From Azadirachta indica (Eukaryota; Streptophyta; Magnoliopsida; Sapindales; Meliaceae), in the NCBI GenBank assembly GCA_022749755.1, contig CM040446.1:15834367-15898366 (forward strand): a DNA stretch of 64,000 nucleotides, read 5' to 3'. Of the stretch, positions 47,452-58,652 are shown one piece after another (within the stretch, counting starts at the first letter, position 1; each line of letters begins with the position of its first letter). The notes below the pieces were generated by a model. The model did no database searches. It was not told where the DNA came from and saw nothing but the letters and a program-made list of their open reading frames with translations. The position numbers and the translations under genes are program-made.

Positions 47452-49978
47452 AAAGTCAGATAATTTAGTGTGTAAAATTATCAAGAATTAACTAGACTAT
47501 TAACTCTGATGCTCCGATTTTCAAAGATAATGAAAAATGAATTTTGACACTGCCAGGCTATGAATTGAGAGTATTATAATAACTTCTTCTTCAATCTTCA
47601 TTCGCTTGCTTCAATTTCTTCGCATCACACGGCCATCGCTTGGCAATCGCTTATTATATTACTGATTTCGTGATTCCATTAAACTTATTTCTTTCATTGG
47701 GAATCAACTGAACAATCAATGATTTTTTTTTTTTTTTTTTTATCTAGTCCTTACCATTACTAATGGCCAGAGGCCCAGAGCTAGGAATTTCAACCCTTAT
47801 TCCCACAATTTTCTATGGGCACCTTCCTCCTCCAATAAAATAAAATCTAGATTGCATATGAAATATCAATATTCAATTATTGAATCGTTTAAATCAAAAT
47901 TTGATTGAATTCTGCCTAACACAGTAGAAAAACTGATGTAATTGATTATGAGCTTGATTTATTCAACAACAGATTATATCCTGAGAATATGCTTCAGTCC
48001 TAGTGTACAATTCTAAATGCAATTAGATACTGTTTTATTTTTCTATTGTGTAAACACATACAGCAGAGAATCCATTTGTCTAAACAATAATCAAGTCCTT
48101 CTATTTCATTGGTACATTATTTTATTTTATTTTTTAAAAAAAAAAAAGGTAAGAGATCCATCAATTATTCAATTAATTATTGTTTAAAGTAATTGAGAAA
48201 AGAATCTTATACCTACCAATTTTTGTTATTATTTATATATATTAATACAATAATTATGTTAAATGCTTGGACTTTAAATGGACTTATATGTATGTAAAAA
48301 TTCAATTATACATATTGGCTGCTACGAATAGAATATAAGCTTTTCAATTAAGTTGCTTGTTTTAAATAATTTGTTCATTTTTCAAGTTAAAGCAAACTCA
48401 TCACGTTCTCTTCCTGATTTCAAGGACTTGATTTTTTGTTCTCCAAAATATAAAATATAAAAGAATATATATTTTACCAGTTATGTTTATTTTAATATAT
48501 AATCCTGTATTTATTGTTAACAAATAACTTTATTATTATTTTGGTAAAACAAAAAAATATTGCCTCAAGAGGATAATTGAAATAACTGATGTCAAGAAAA
48601 ATGCACGTATGATGGCAATAAATATATTAAGTGGGAAAAAATGAGTTAAAAATTTGTCATTTAATTTGATAGAGAAATGAGAGTGACTAATAACCTGCAC
48701 AAGGATGATATAGACAGAAAAAAATTAAATTAATTACACAGGGCAACGCCATAAAATATTTAATTGATGGTTACAAAAGAAAATTAGAAAGGAACTTTTT
48801 ATCTGTAATTTACCACCATAAAAATTAACTTAGGCACCATATTTTATATAGCAAGTCATACATATGGGAGCAAAGGAAAGATTTTTGCTACACCTAAAAC
48901 AGGATTAAGGATGGATAATTTTTCTTACAAAAGAAAAAAATTGTTGATCTTTTAAATTAGAGTAAAAATAGGAGAATAATATATATAAATTCCTCATAAT
49001 TTATTTTTTAAATATTTATATTAAATAGACCCTCAACTCTTATTGAAACGAACAATTAATTTTATATTATTGAAATAATTACAATAAATACTTTTTTGGC
49101 ACAAATTTTTTACTAGTTAATTTTTTTTCCGCACTCATGCATACATGTACATATATATATATTAATAATCAAAATTATTTTACTTCTATAATTTACTTGT
49201 AAAAAAATTTCACTTTAAAAAGTTATATTAGACAAATCCTAAGAGTTTGTAATATCGTATTAAAGGGTATTTACTTGGGGACCTATTTGATATAAACAAA
49301 TTAACTATATTTGTAATTGAAATATTATAAAACTCGTCTACCATAAATTATTACCCCAATTAAATGCTTTGTTCTCATTAGAAAATTTGTTTTCGAGAGA
49401 TTTTGCCATTTTGGACCACCCGCCGGAAAAGCATGCAACGATATTACTTATGCTTAGCTGGAAATTAAAAAAAATAAAAATTACGAGTATGAAAATAAGT
49501 GGGTCCGCATATCTTAAAACAAAAAATAACGCTGACGTAGGACCAATGCGAAAGAGAAGTAAAGAGAGAGGAATTAATCTTCCATTAATTAACGAAAATC
49601 ACGAACAAAATTAAATATATTATTTGCGGTTTCTCTTTTACTCTTTCCCTCTCATATCAATTAGGAATTTCCTTTCGTTTCTCTTTCCCCTTGTTTTCTA
49701 TAATCCTCTGCTTTTTGCTAGAATCTCCCTCTTGTTTTGGCCTTTTGTTAAGTTTATTCTTAGTTTCTTACCAGCGGTCCCGTTAGTTTGTCTCTGTTGA
49801 GCATTGAAGCACACGCTAGCTGGTTGGCTAGCTAGCTGAGATCTCAAAAATACTACATCTCGGTGCAAGCTGGTAAAAAGTAAACGAACCAACAAGTTCA
49901 AAGATCTGAAAGAAGAAAGAGAAAAACAGATCTTTAGTACTTGCTGCTTTCATTGATTTTTGTTTTGTTTGACTTATT
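47452..49978. other. AT-rich intergenic DNA before the EamA transporter gene
   Basis: About 2.5 kb with a T-run at 47725-47742, an A-run near 48137-48148 and low-complexity AT DNA. A segment near 49080-49245 resembles AT-rich segments near 30180-30325 and 58100-58270 and may belong to one small repeat family. The last ~350 bp probably hold the promoter and 5' UTR. No gene is visible. Confidence 0.5.
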
Positions 49979-52900
49979 ATGGGTTGGAAATATAGAGCTG
50001 GTTTGCTCATGATAGGTGCTGTTGTTGTTATCTGGGTCACCTCTGCTGAAGTTACCCAGGTTCGTCTTTCTTTATTTTTTCTGTAAAATCTTGAACCATA
50101 TATTTATATTTGAATTATGTGTTTGATTACGTGTCTGTTTTTCCGATTGGTATTGGATTTACAGAACCCAGTTTTGAATTTTTCATAATCTTGGCCGATC
50201 GAGTTGCCGAGAGATTGTTATTTAGTTCAAAACTTACAAATTTAATAGGAACTGGTCTGAATCTATATCTACTTGTTGTATGTTATGGGAATATGGGGAG
50301 AAATGGAAACCCTCTATTTGGTTGCCAGAGAAAAAGAGGTTCTATTGGAAAAAGCAATACATTGACTGTTGGCGAAAGGCAGATAATAAGGGAAGTTCAT
50401 TAACTTTAATCGCATGAAACCTGTTATTCACTTTTGGCCACTAGCTTGACCGGTTGATATGCTCAGGATGGAAAGTGCTTGAGTAGGAAATGTTGAAAAT
50501 TATTCTTTTATTGAAGTAAAATTTCGATTTTCTGGTTGTGAAATTGAGTTCAGTGGCATACCGTTGTAGAAGCAATCTTCATACCCATAGTTTACTACTG
50601 CTTAGACATTTGCTGTCCAGAAAGCTGTGTGACAAGAAAATTTTTGAGTAGGGTGTGCTACATTTGCCAACGTTGTCTTTCAGTTTTAAACTTCTTATTG
50701 TGATTCTATGAAGCTTCTCTGCTAAGATGTGTTCCTTGTGCCTTCCATTCACCCATATGGAGATACTGGGATATTTTTTGCGGGTTATTTAAAAAAGAAA
50801 AACTTTTTTTGATTTCTTTATTCTTGCTCAAATTGCAAAGCTTTTGCCTAGTTGCATGATTATGTAGTGGATAACTGTATACTTAAGCTTGGTTTATGCT
50901 GACTGATATGCATTCAACAGGGTATTTTTACAGACTACAAGCAGCCATTTGCGGTGACATATCTGGGAGCTTCTCTCATGGTAGTTTACCTCCCAATAGC
51001 ATTCCTTAAAGATTGGTTATGTAATTTACTAAAACGTCGCTCATCTAAAAGTGGTAAAGATGCAGAAAGTGTAAATGATTCTTCTGCTGCAATTAATTCT
51101 CCTATGAGGCACAAAATCTTTGAAATGGAGCTTCAAGGAACTTTCACTAGAAAAGACAGTGAACTGGATCTAGCATCTCAAGAAGAGGGAAGGCCGTTGG
51201 CTGCTAAACGTAAAGACGATGTACACAAGGAGCTTACAACCAGGGAAATTGCTATTTTTGGGTTTTATATTGCTCCTGTATGGTTCATAACAGAGGTAAT
51301 TCTCTATCTGGGCTACTTTTGTCAGGATTAAGTTACTTTTTGGTTCAAAAGGTGGAACTTTGCTGCAAATTGGGCAATCTTTGAATTCTGAGTGATGCAA
51401 ATACATCAATGCTGTTGCCTTTGCAAAATCTTTTAAGTTATTTGCTGATGATATTCAGGTTATAGATTTAGTATAAGATTTCTTGCTAATGAAAATTTTT
51501 CCTATTGCAGTATTTATCAAATGCTGCACTTGCACGTACAAGTGTTGCAAGTACAACAGTATTATCCTCAACTTCAGGACTTTTTACGCTCTTCATTGGT
51601 GCTTTTCTGGGTCAAGATTCACTAAATGTAGCAAAAGTAGTAGCAGTTTTTGTCAGCATGGCTGGTGTGGCCCTGACTACTCTTGGAAAAACGTGGGCTG
51701 CTGACGAGTCTCAATTAAGTGCTTCAGTGTAAGTATTCATTCTCTGTTGGTTGGGCATTATTTGTTTTGAATTCCATTTTATTCCGGAATATATTTGTTT
51801 CAATGGAATTCAATGAAGTAGCATTTTGTGCCACCTAATTTGTATAAATACATAAGGATTTTGACTAAAATGTTATCATCTTGGAAAGGATAAGTGCAGG
51901 ATAACTTTATTTTTGTTTTGACAATGAAGTGCTGCAAATGTTCGAAATGTGTTTCATTTCTTATCCATCATCTTAATGCGTAATTGATGCTGTTCTGTGA
52001 TATTTTTGGATTCCACAAAAATGAAACTTCTTGATGTAAAAGCTTGTTCTATAACATTCTTTTTTTCGCATCATATATTTCATAAAATGTAGTCATTTGC
52101 TGATGTATGAAAAGTTATACCTAGAATTAATATTTTTTTATGATGAAAGATGGTGTATAGTCTGCTACTGTAGCATATGCATTACCTCATATACCTAAAA
52201 AAATTGGGAGCCAGACCCTTATGCTTTATATACAAGTTACAGATTATGCTGGCTGCCTGTTCATATTTCATTAGATTAATTTTTGTTTGCATATTTCTCT
52301 ATTAGCTTGCTCTTTGTAATGTATGCTTTGGGTATTGACAGTAAATATTTATGTTTAGCAATGGGAAACGCTCTCTTGTTGGAGATCTTTTCGGCCTTCT
52401 CTCAGCTGTGTCATATGGACTATTCACTGGTTAGGAATATACTCTTTTACATCGTGTAGTTCTTTGTACTTATTGTTCTACTATTATTTTGACAAAGTAC
52501 AATGATATCTTTCACTTCACAACTCAATGCTGCAGTGCTGCTCAAAAAGTTTTGTGGCGAGGAAGGAGAAAGAGTTGATGTACAAAAGTTATTTGGATAT
52601 ATTGGATTGTTCACGCTTGTAGCTCTATGGTGGCTGGGTAAGATTCATTTCTTATTGATGCATTTACATGTTGATGTACAAAAGTTATTTGGATATATAG
52701 GATTTTTCACGCTTGTAGCTCTATGGTGGCTGGGTAAGATTCATTTGCTTATTGATGCATTACATGTCAGCTATTGAATCTGATTATGAAGCCACTTCAC
52801 ACCCAAGTGGAAGTACTCATTGTTTTGATTTTTGTTTCAGTTTGGCCATTGACGGCCTTGGGAATTGAGCCCAAGTTTACAATTCCTCATTCAGCTAAAA

Positions 52901-53343
52901 TGGAAGAAGTCGTTCTTGCCAATGGCTTTGTTGGAAGTGTCCTTTCAGACTACTTTTGGTATACAAAGCAACCCATTTCTTGATTATTGCTGTAGGCATT
53001 AGCAATTTCATACTCTTCTAAGATTTGATATCCTTGCTTTTCTCCAGGGCATTATGTGTTGTATGGACCACTCCACTAGTGGCCACATTGGGGATGTCAC
53101 TCACCATCCCACTAGCTATGGTGGCTGATATGTTGATTCATGGTCGTCACTACTCAGCAATATACATTCTTGGCTCAGTTCAGGTGACTATATTGCCAAT
53201 ACACAGAGCAGCATAGCTTGAGAATTCTTCTGACATGGTAGAAAACTTATTAGTTACACATTCTTGGGTTTGTGTTGCAGGTGTTCGCAGGATTTGTAAT
53301 AGCTAATCTATCAGATTGGTTCTCAAAGAAGTTGGGTTTATAG
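49979..53343 (+). CDS. EamA/DMT-superfamily transporter (SLC35F5-like)
   Basis: Exons: 49979-50059, 50921-51295, 51511-51728, 52359-52429, 52536-52637, 52841-52958, 53048-53183, 53281-53343; 387 residues, phases consistent. It is a polytopic membrane protein with about ten hydrophobic helices. TM1 ([20 protein letters not shown]) begins at the N-terminus. A hydrophilic Ser/Lys-rich loop lies in exon 2, followed by [40 protein letters not shown] and [20 protein letters not shown], and the tail ends [11 protein letters not shown]. This matches plant EamA-like transporters related to yeast YML018C and animal SLC35F5; from memory the Arabidopsis match is At4g32140. The substrate is not known to me. 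Exon 5 has a second, in-frame duplicated copy and donor site downstream (52670-52733). If that donor were used the protein would gain 32 residues. Confidence 0.92.
52574..52765 (+). repeat. 96-bp tandem duplication spanning an exon end and its splice donor
   Basis: Positions 52574-52669 are repeated at 52670-52765 with few differences. Each copy holds the last ~64 nt of exon 5, the donor GGTAAGATTC and the first ~30 nt of the intron. The offset is exactly 32 codons and the frame is open through both copies. Confidence 0.95.
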
Positions 53344-54240
53344 CATTTGGTGAAATTGGCAAATCCAAATTCTTTCTTGGGGCCATTCTCCCTTGGTTTT
53401 GTTTCAATGTCAAAGTTCTGATTGAAGACAAACTTTCTTCCTCAGATATGGGTTGTTGGCTTTCACATGGAGGACGAAGAGATGAATATTGTACTGTAAT
53501 TGATTGTGTAAATGAAATTTAGAGGTTTGTTGTCTTCATACAAACACAATTCGTTTTAAGGGTTGAGCCAAAAGTGCAATAAACCTGTTTTGATAGAAAA
53601 TAAAGAAAAGAAATAATTTTTTGTGCAATTGTTTTTTTTTTCCTTTTCTTTTAATGTATTTCTTGGTTAAAAAGGAAAATAGTGGCTATCTGATGTATTC
53701 TTTTGGGTAAATAATTTTTGTTTCACAATGATTTTTATCGTAAAATGTCAAATGATGGTACTTATTTTTTAAATTAATTTGGTTTAATTGTAAAGTTTGT
53801 TATAAGTGTTATAAGAGGAATGAGATTTGAATCTCACTGAAAGAAGAATAGTCGGAAATTTGGTTTATATATATGTTTTTTAGAAAATAAAAAGGAAGCT
53901 TGAATTTGATAATAAAGTGGATTATGTTAAGCAAAAATGTCAAAGTATTAACTTTATTAATTGAAAATTAACTTCTAAAAAAATTAATTCAAAATTGAGG
54001 AACGTAATCAAGATTCAAGACAGCAAATTCGCATATTTATGCATATCGCCTCAAACGGCGCCGTTTAACATGTCCGGGTCGGGTTGGCTCTGGTAAAGAC
54101 CGACTATCAACGTTCTAGATTTCGTGAAATGTAACTAATGTAGGGGCTGAATTACACAATTTTCGAAAACGAAAACAAGTGTCCTTTGTACTTTTCATCA
54201 TTAGCTGTTGGGCTCGGTTCTCTGCAAATTTTCCGCCAAT
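53344..54240. other. intergenic between EamA transporter and EMC7
   Basis: About 900 bp with the 3' UTR of the transporter and the promoter of the EMC7-like gene. It becomes less AT-rich near 54050-54110 (GGCGCCGTTT, GGGTCGGGTTGG), consistent with a promoter-proximal region. No gene is visible. Confidence 0.5.
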
Positions 54241-56606
54241 ATGGCATCAATTTTCAGATCTAAATCGTTTTTTCGCAATACTTTTCGTAAATTTATGTCT
54301 TTCCCTTGCCTCTTCGGCCGCCGCGATTTCGTCCGGGTACGATTCCAGCTCTCGAGTTTACTTCTATGAGTAGCTGATCTTTTTCTCTCTCAATTTTCTG
54401 CGTAATTGAACAGAGGACGAGTTGTATGTAATTAATTATTATTCTCTCTCTTTTTCTTGTAGGTCTGGCGATGGCTACTCCATCAGCGGTCGAGTGAAGA
54501 TTCCTGGTAATTTTTCTTTTTTACTGCGTGATGTAGTTTTAATTTGGTTTAAGTTGAATTCTATGACGTGAATCCGTTGTCTTACTCATGTTTAATTATT
54601 CAAGCGGAGGATTATTTAGGAAAGATACAAGTCCGAATACAGCTGGAGAAATTTATGTCCATTGCTTTATATTTCAGTTTTTATCAGCTGTGATAGAATT
54701 GCATTTGGTTTCCTCCATATAATTTATACTTGAAATATATTCAGAGACTTAGTAAATCTTGCCATTTTTTATTAGTTGAATCTTATGGCATACATTACAA
54801 AAGGTTTCAGGTTCTATGTTTCTTAAAATCTTGGACTAGACTGTTCCTATAATCACTTGTTTACATTGCATTTTTAATTCACATGGTCTGAGGGAGGGAA
54901 AGTAATTGAGCCCAGAGCTGTTCTAGGATTCATAAAGCTCGTTACTTGTTTTGAGCATAGTTATGGGTATAGCAGGCATGTTGAAGTCGTTTGTATTTTG
55001 ATAAATTTACTGAAATAATGGCTCATGTTTCTTTGATATGCCTTTGGTATATTTTTTCCTCCTTGAAATGTTGAAATACTTCTAAACATTGTCATGGAGC
55101 AGACCTGTTGTCACTCAAGTCAAATAGTGACTGAGCAATGGAATGGTAAATGAGAGAGCTAAAGAGATAAAACAGTGTAGCTAAGAAGCTGGTTTTTTTG
55201 GTATGAGCAGCCATGAAGACAAACAAAAATGCTGGTTTCTGAAAGAATTGGTTAGTTTAGGTATTATAAAGCTGAAACCTGAAACTTGCTCTGCTGCTTG
55301 GTTTCTCAATGGATGGTTCAATCATAGATAATGAAACCTTAATGTATATAAGACCTTAGGATGGTTATTCTGGTATTGCTATAATGTTTTGGACTGTGTC
55401 TCAGTTGTAGATATAAATAGTTATTATGGTTCTCATATGTATTTCCTTGATATATGTTCCCCCATGGTGTCTTTGTTACACTGGTCAATATTGCTTTCTT
55501 AGTTCAGACTTATAATTGAAGTATTAATTTGGCAGGTGCGGGCACTAAAGCGTTTGGTTCTCCTGTAGGAAAAATATCAAATGCTAAAGTTATACTCAAT
55601 GGTGGCCAAAGAATGACATTTCTGAGGCCTGATGGATATTTTTCATTGTATCCCACAATTTCTGTTATCTTATGATCTCTTGTTTTACATAAAGTCAAAT
55701 TAACTGATCTCTTTAGTTTACCCATTTCCGTCTTTTTGTCTCTTTCATCCTCACATTCCTACTGTGTAGATTTATTTCTTTATTTATATTTTTATAGGAC
55801 TAATAGTGAACTGTTCATTTTAATTCCTTAATATCTATGCTTAAAGCCACAACATGTCTGCGGGGACTCATTTAATTGAAGTGGCTGCAATAGGTTATTT
55901 CTTTTCTCCGGTGAGTTTTATCTTTCAGTCAAATTTGGTCAACTTTGATCAATTAATCATCATGAAGCAGATTTCACACGATTAAATGTTTTTGATTTTT
56001 TTTAGGTTCGAGTTGATGTCAGTGCCAGAAACCCGGGCAAGGTACAGGCAGCATTGACAGAAACCAGGAGGGGTCTGAATGAGTTGGTTTTAGAGCCGCT
56101 GAGAGATGAGCAGTATTATGAGGTTGATCCTCCATGTCTTAGTTATCTCAATGTTTGATCAAGTTCAGCAATATCATATTTACTCTGGTTCATATTTTCT
56201 TGTATTTTTTCAGATTAGGGAACCTTTCTCCGTAATGTCTATTGTGAAGAGCCCAATGGGTCTCATGGTTGGATTTATGCTTGTGGTTGTGTTCATAATG
56301 CCCAAATTAATGGAGAATATGGGTAAGTACTCTGTTTGGTTCCCAAGTTTTTTAATGTTTCAGATTTCAACCATGGCCTTGAGATGATGACTTGCAGTAG
56401 ACATATATATTTGTTGACTTAGCTTTTAGATGACTAGTTTACAAATTTATTTTATGAATTATGATTATGATTTCCTGTACTTACCATATCAAATCTGTTG
56501 TGTGTTATTAATAGATCCTGAAGAGATGAGGCGTGCACAAGAGGAAATGAGGAACCAAGGGGTTCCCACTCTAGCAAATTTGTTACCAGGCGCTGCGAGG
56601 ACTTGA
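54241..56606 (+). CDS. EMC7: ER membrane protein complex subunit 7 (EMC7) homologue, 1-nt correction needed in exon 1
   Basis: Exons: 54241-54336, 54463-54506, 55536-55647, 55847-55910, 56006-56122, 56214-56322, 56515-56606. With one T removed from the run at 54268-54273 the total is 633 nt (210 residues), and the start becomes a clear signal peptide (AILFVNLCLSLASSAAA). The mature part is a carbohydrate-binding-like beta-sandwich (DUF2012): GYSISGRVKIPG, NAKVILNGGQRMTFLRPDGY and MSAGTHLIEVAAIGYFFSPV. A membrane helix follows (GLMVGFMLVVVFIMPKLMEN), then a short cytosolic tail (DPEEMRRAQEEMRNQGVPTL). EMC inserts multipass and tail-anchored proteins into the ER membrane. As written, the ATG at 54241 is out of frame with exon 2. 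No ATG lies in the correct frame back to a stop at 54125. Confidence 0.88.
54268..54273 (+). other. homopolymer frameshift in EMC7 exon 1 (one base apparently extra)
   Basis: The run TTTTTT separates MASIFRSKSFF (frame of the ATG) from AILFVNLCLSLASS (frame that continues into the conserved protein). Five T's would join them. This may be a sequencing error or a real start-region mutation. Confidence 0.7.
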
Positions 56607-56966
56607 AACTGTGAACCCTCGGGTCTTGTGCTCTATTCTTTCAGAAATTGAGTGATGGTGCAACAATTTGGTTGGTCGTGGGCTATGTCGATACGTGATT
56701 ATCAATTGCCTTGCTCTCAAAATGACTACATGCAGGGAATTCCTGAAATGTGAAAAACTTGGTTATCATTGTGTTGTGACATTGACAATCTAACAATTTT
56801 GTATTTGTCATAATGATTTCATTTGCTTCAAGGATAGATATTAGCCTTTTTCCTAATTTGGCTGTTGGCCAGCTTGCAATGCATCTGCATGTACCTACAA
56901 TTATTTTGTGGATGCCTTAGTTGTCTTCACAATTATTTATTGAATTTGGCTATGCGCATCTAACTC

Positions 56967-57000
<34 letters not shown>

Positions 57001-58652
57001 GATATATGTATGTATGTATATATATATATTTAGGGGCAAGATCAATGGTCACTTTTTTTATACTATTTTTGACATTAATTGTAAGTTATTAGGTTTAGGC
57101 ATATTTAATAGTTGATATTGCATTTGACATATACGTTAATTATATGATTAAATACAATCTTAATTGATGTATGTATTTATATTTAATAGCTTACAATTGA
57201 TTATATTAATTGTATAACAAAAAAAAGATATTGATCCTTCTTCATTTATATATATATATATATATATATGAATAAATTTATAAAATTAATGCAAGTAAAA
57301 TACACAATGTGGATCATATATGATAATATATAATAGCATTACATTAGTTTGTATTTTTATCATAATATATTATAACTAATAACATAAAGTTAAAACTTTG
57401 ATATTAAAATTTTAACACAGTTTAAATTGCATGATACAAAATAAAATTTAAAATTTTGAATGAAAATTAGTGAATTTTGACATATTATTGTTCTTTATAA
57501 TTACCATTACAAAATAGCAAATTTGTATAATTAATAAAGATCAGTGCCAGAAAGAATCGCTGCAATTTTTAACATGCTCTACCTTTTTAACTTGTAATAG
57601 TTGTTGCTGGAATATATTACTCTAATTGCTGAGATATTTTTCCTCGTAAGGGGAACAAATTATTACACCTTCATATTAGGATGAATTTTATGGATTCTTG
57701 TGATTTTATAATTTTATAAAATCTTTTGTATATTGTATCCCTAGGGCCTATGGGTTGAACTCGATGAATCCAAAACATTTTAGACATTAGTATAAATAAA
57801 TCAAATTATTGGGATCTATGAACTTCTGTTCATCAGAATCCAAAACATTTTGCACATTAGCATTAATTAAATAATTTATTGGGGGTCTATGAAATTTATA
57901 AACAAAAGTTCGTAATTTTTATTTAAGATCAAATAGAATGTCTCAGATATCTTAACTTTTTTGAAAAAATAGAAAGATATTTATCTACTTGACTCTCGCT
58001 TTGATATATTAAGATATTATTATTTTAATAAATAATAAAATAAAATAGAATTTTTTAATTATTAATAATTCAATTTCTATTATTTTAATTTTATTAGTTA
58101 GAAAAAATTTTTTGTAATAAAAAATTATTTTTTATTTTAAAATTAAATTTAAAAATAAATTTTTTTAAAAAATTATTTTTAATAATTAAATAATTAATAA
58201 ATTTTTATTAAAAGTACTGCAGGCCAATCCAAAAATTTTATTTAAAAATTTATATTAAAAGAAACCAAAAACCTTAGAGATTTTTGCCGTTCTTTAAAAA
58301 AAAAAAAAAAGTGTATATTACAAAATCTTTTTTATTTTTATTTTAATTATTTTGGGTCAATGCGAAGTCTTCGGCCCAAACAAGAATATCAGCTCGATAA
58401 GCCTGTGCTTTGGAAACAAAGTTTACCTTGCCTTTGATGAAACCGTCGACGTTCCTTCTGTTACAGGAACTCTCTATTTATTCAGTCATTCATTCATTCA
58501 TTCATCGGTTTATGCACAACTTACATAAATCTCTCTGTCTCCACACCATTCTAATATTTAATCCGTACATACATAAATAAATAAATTCATTCATATCACT
58601 TGCACAAAAAAATTTCTGTATTTCCTTAGATTTAGAATTTTGAGAATTTGAA
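56607..58652. other. AT-rich intergenic DNA between EMC7 and HPGT genes
   Basis: (TA)n runs lie near 56969-56995 and 57247-57270. Two partly similar short segments containing AATCCAAAACATTTT recur near 57768 and 57838 (local duplication). A low-complexity segment at 58100-58270 resembles those near 30180-30325 and 49080-49245. The final ~250 bp probably carry the HPGT promoter and 5' UTR. No gene is visible. Confidence 0.5.

Noticed and set aside
50110..50403. 97-residue ORF
   Set aside because: It lies entirely in intron 1 of the EamA transporter gene and shows no domain or repeat.
52670..52733. Second copy in the EamA gene as a separate mutually exclusive exon
   Set aside because: There is no acceptor site between the two copies, so it can only act as an alternative donor extension and not as an independent exon.
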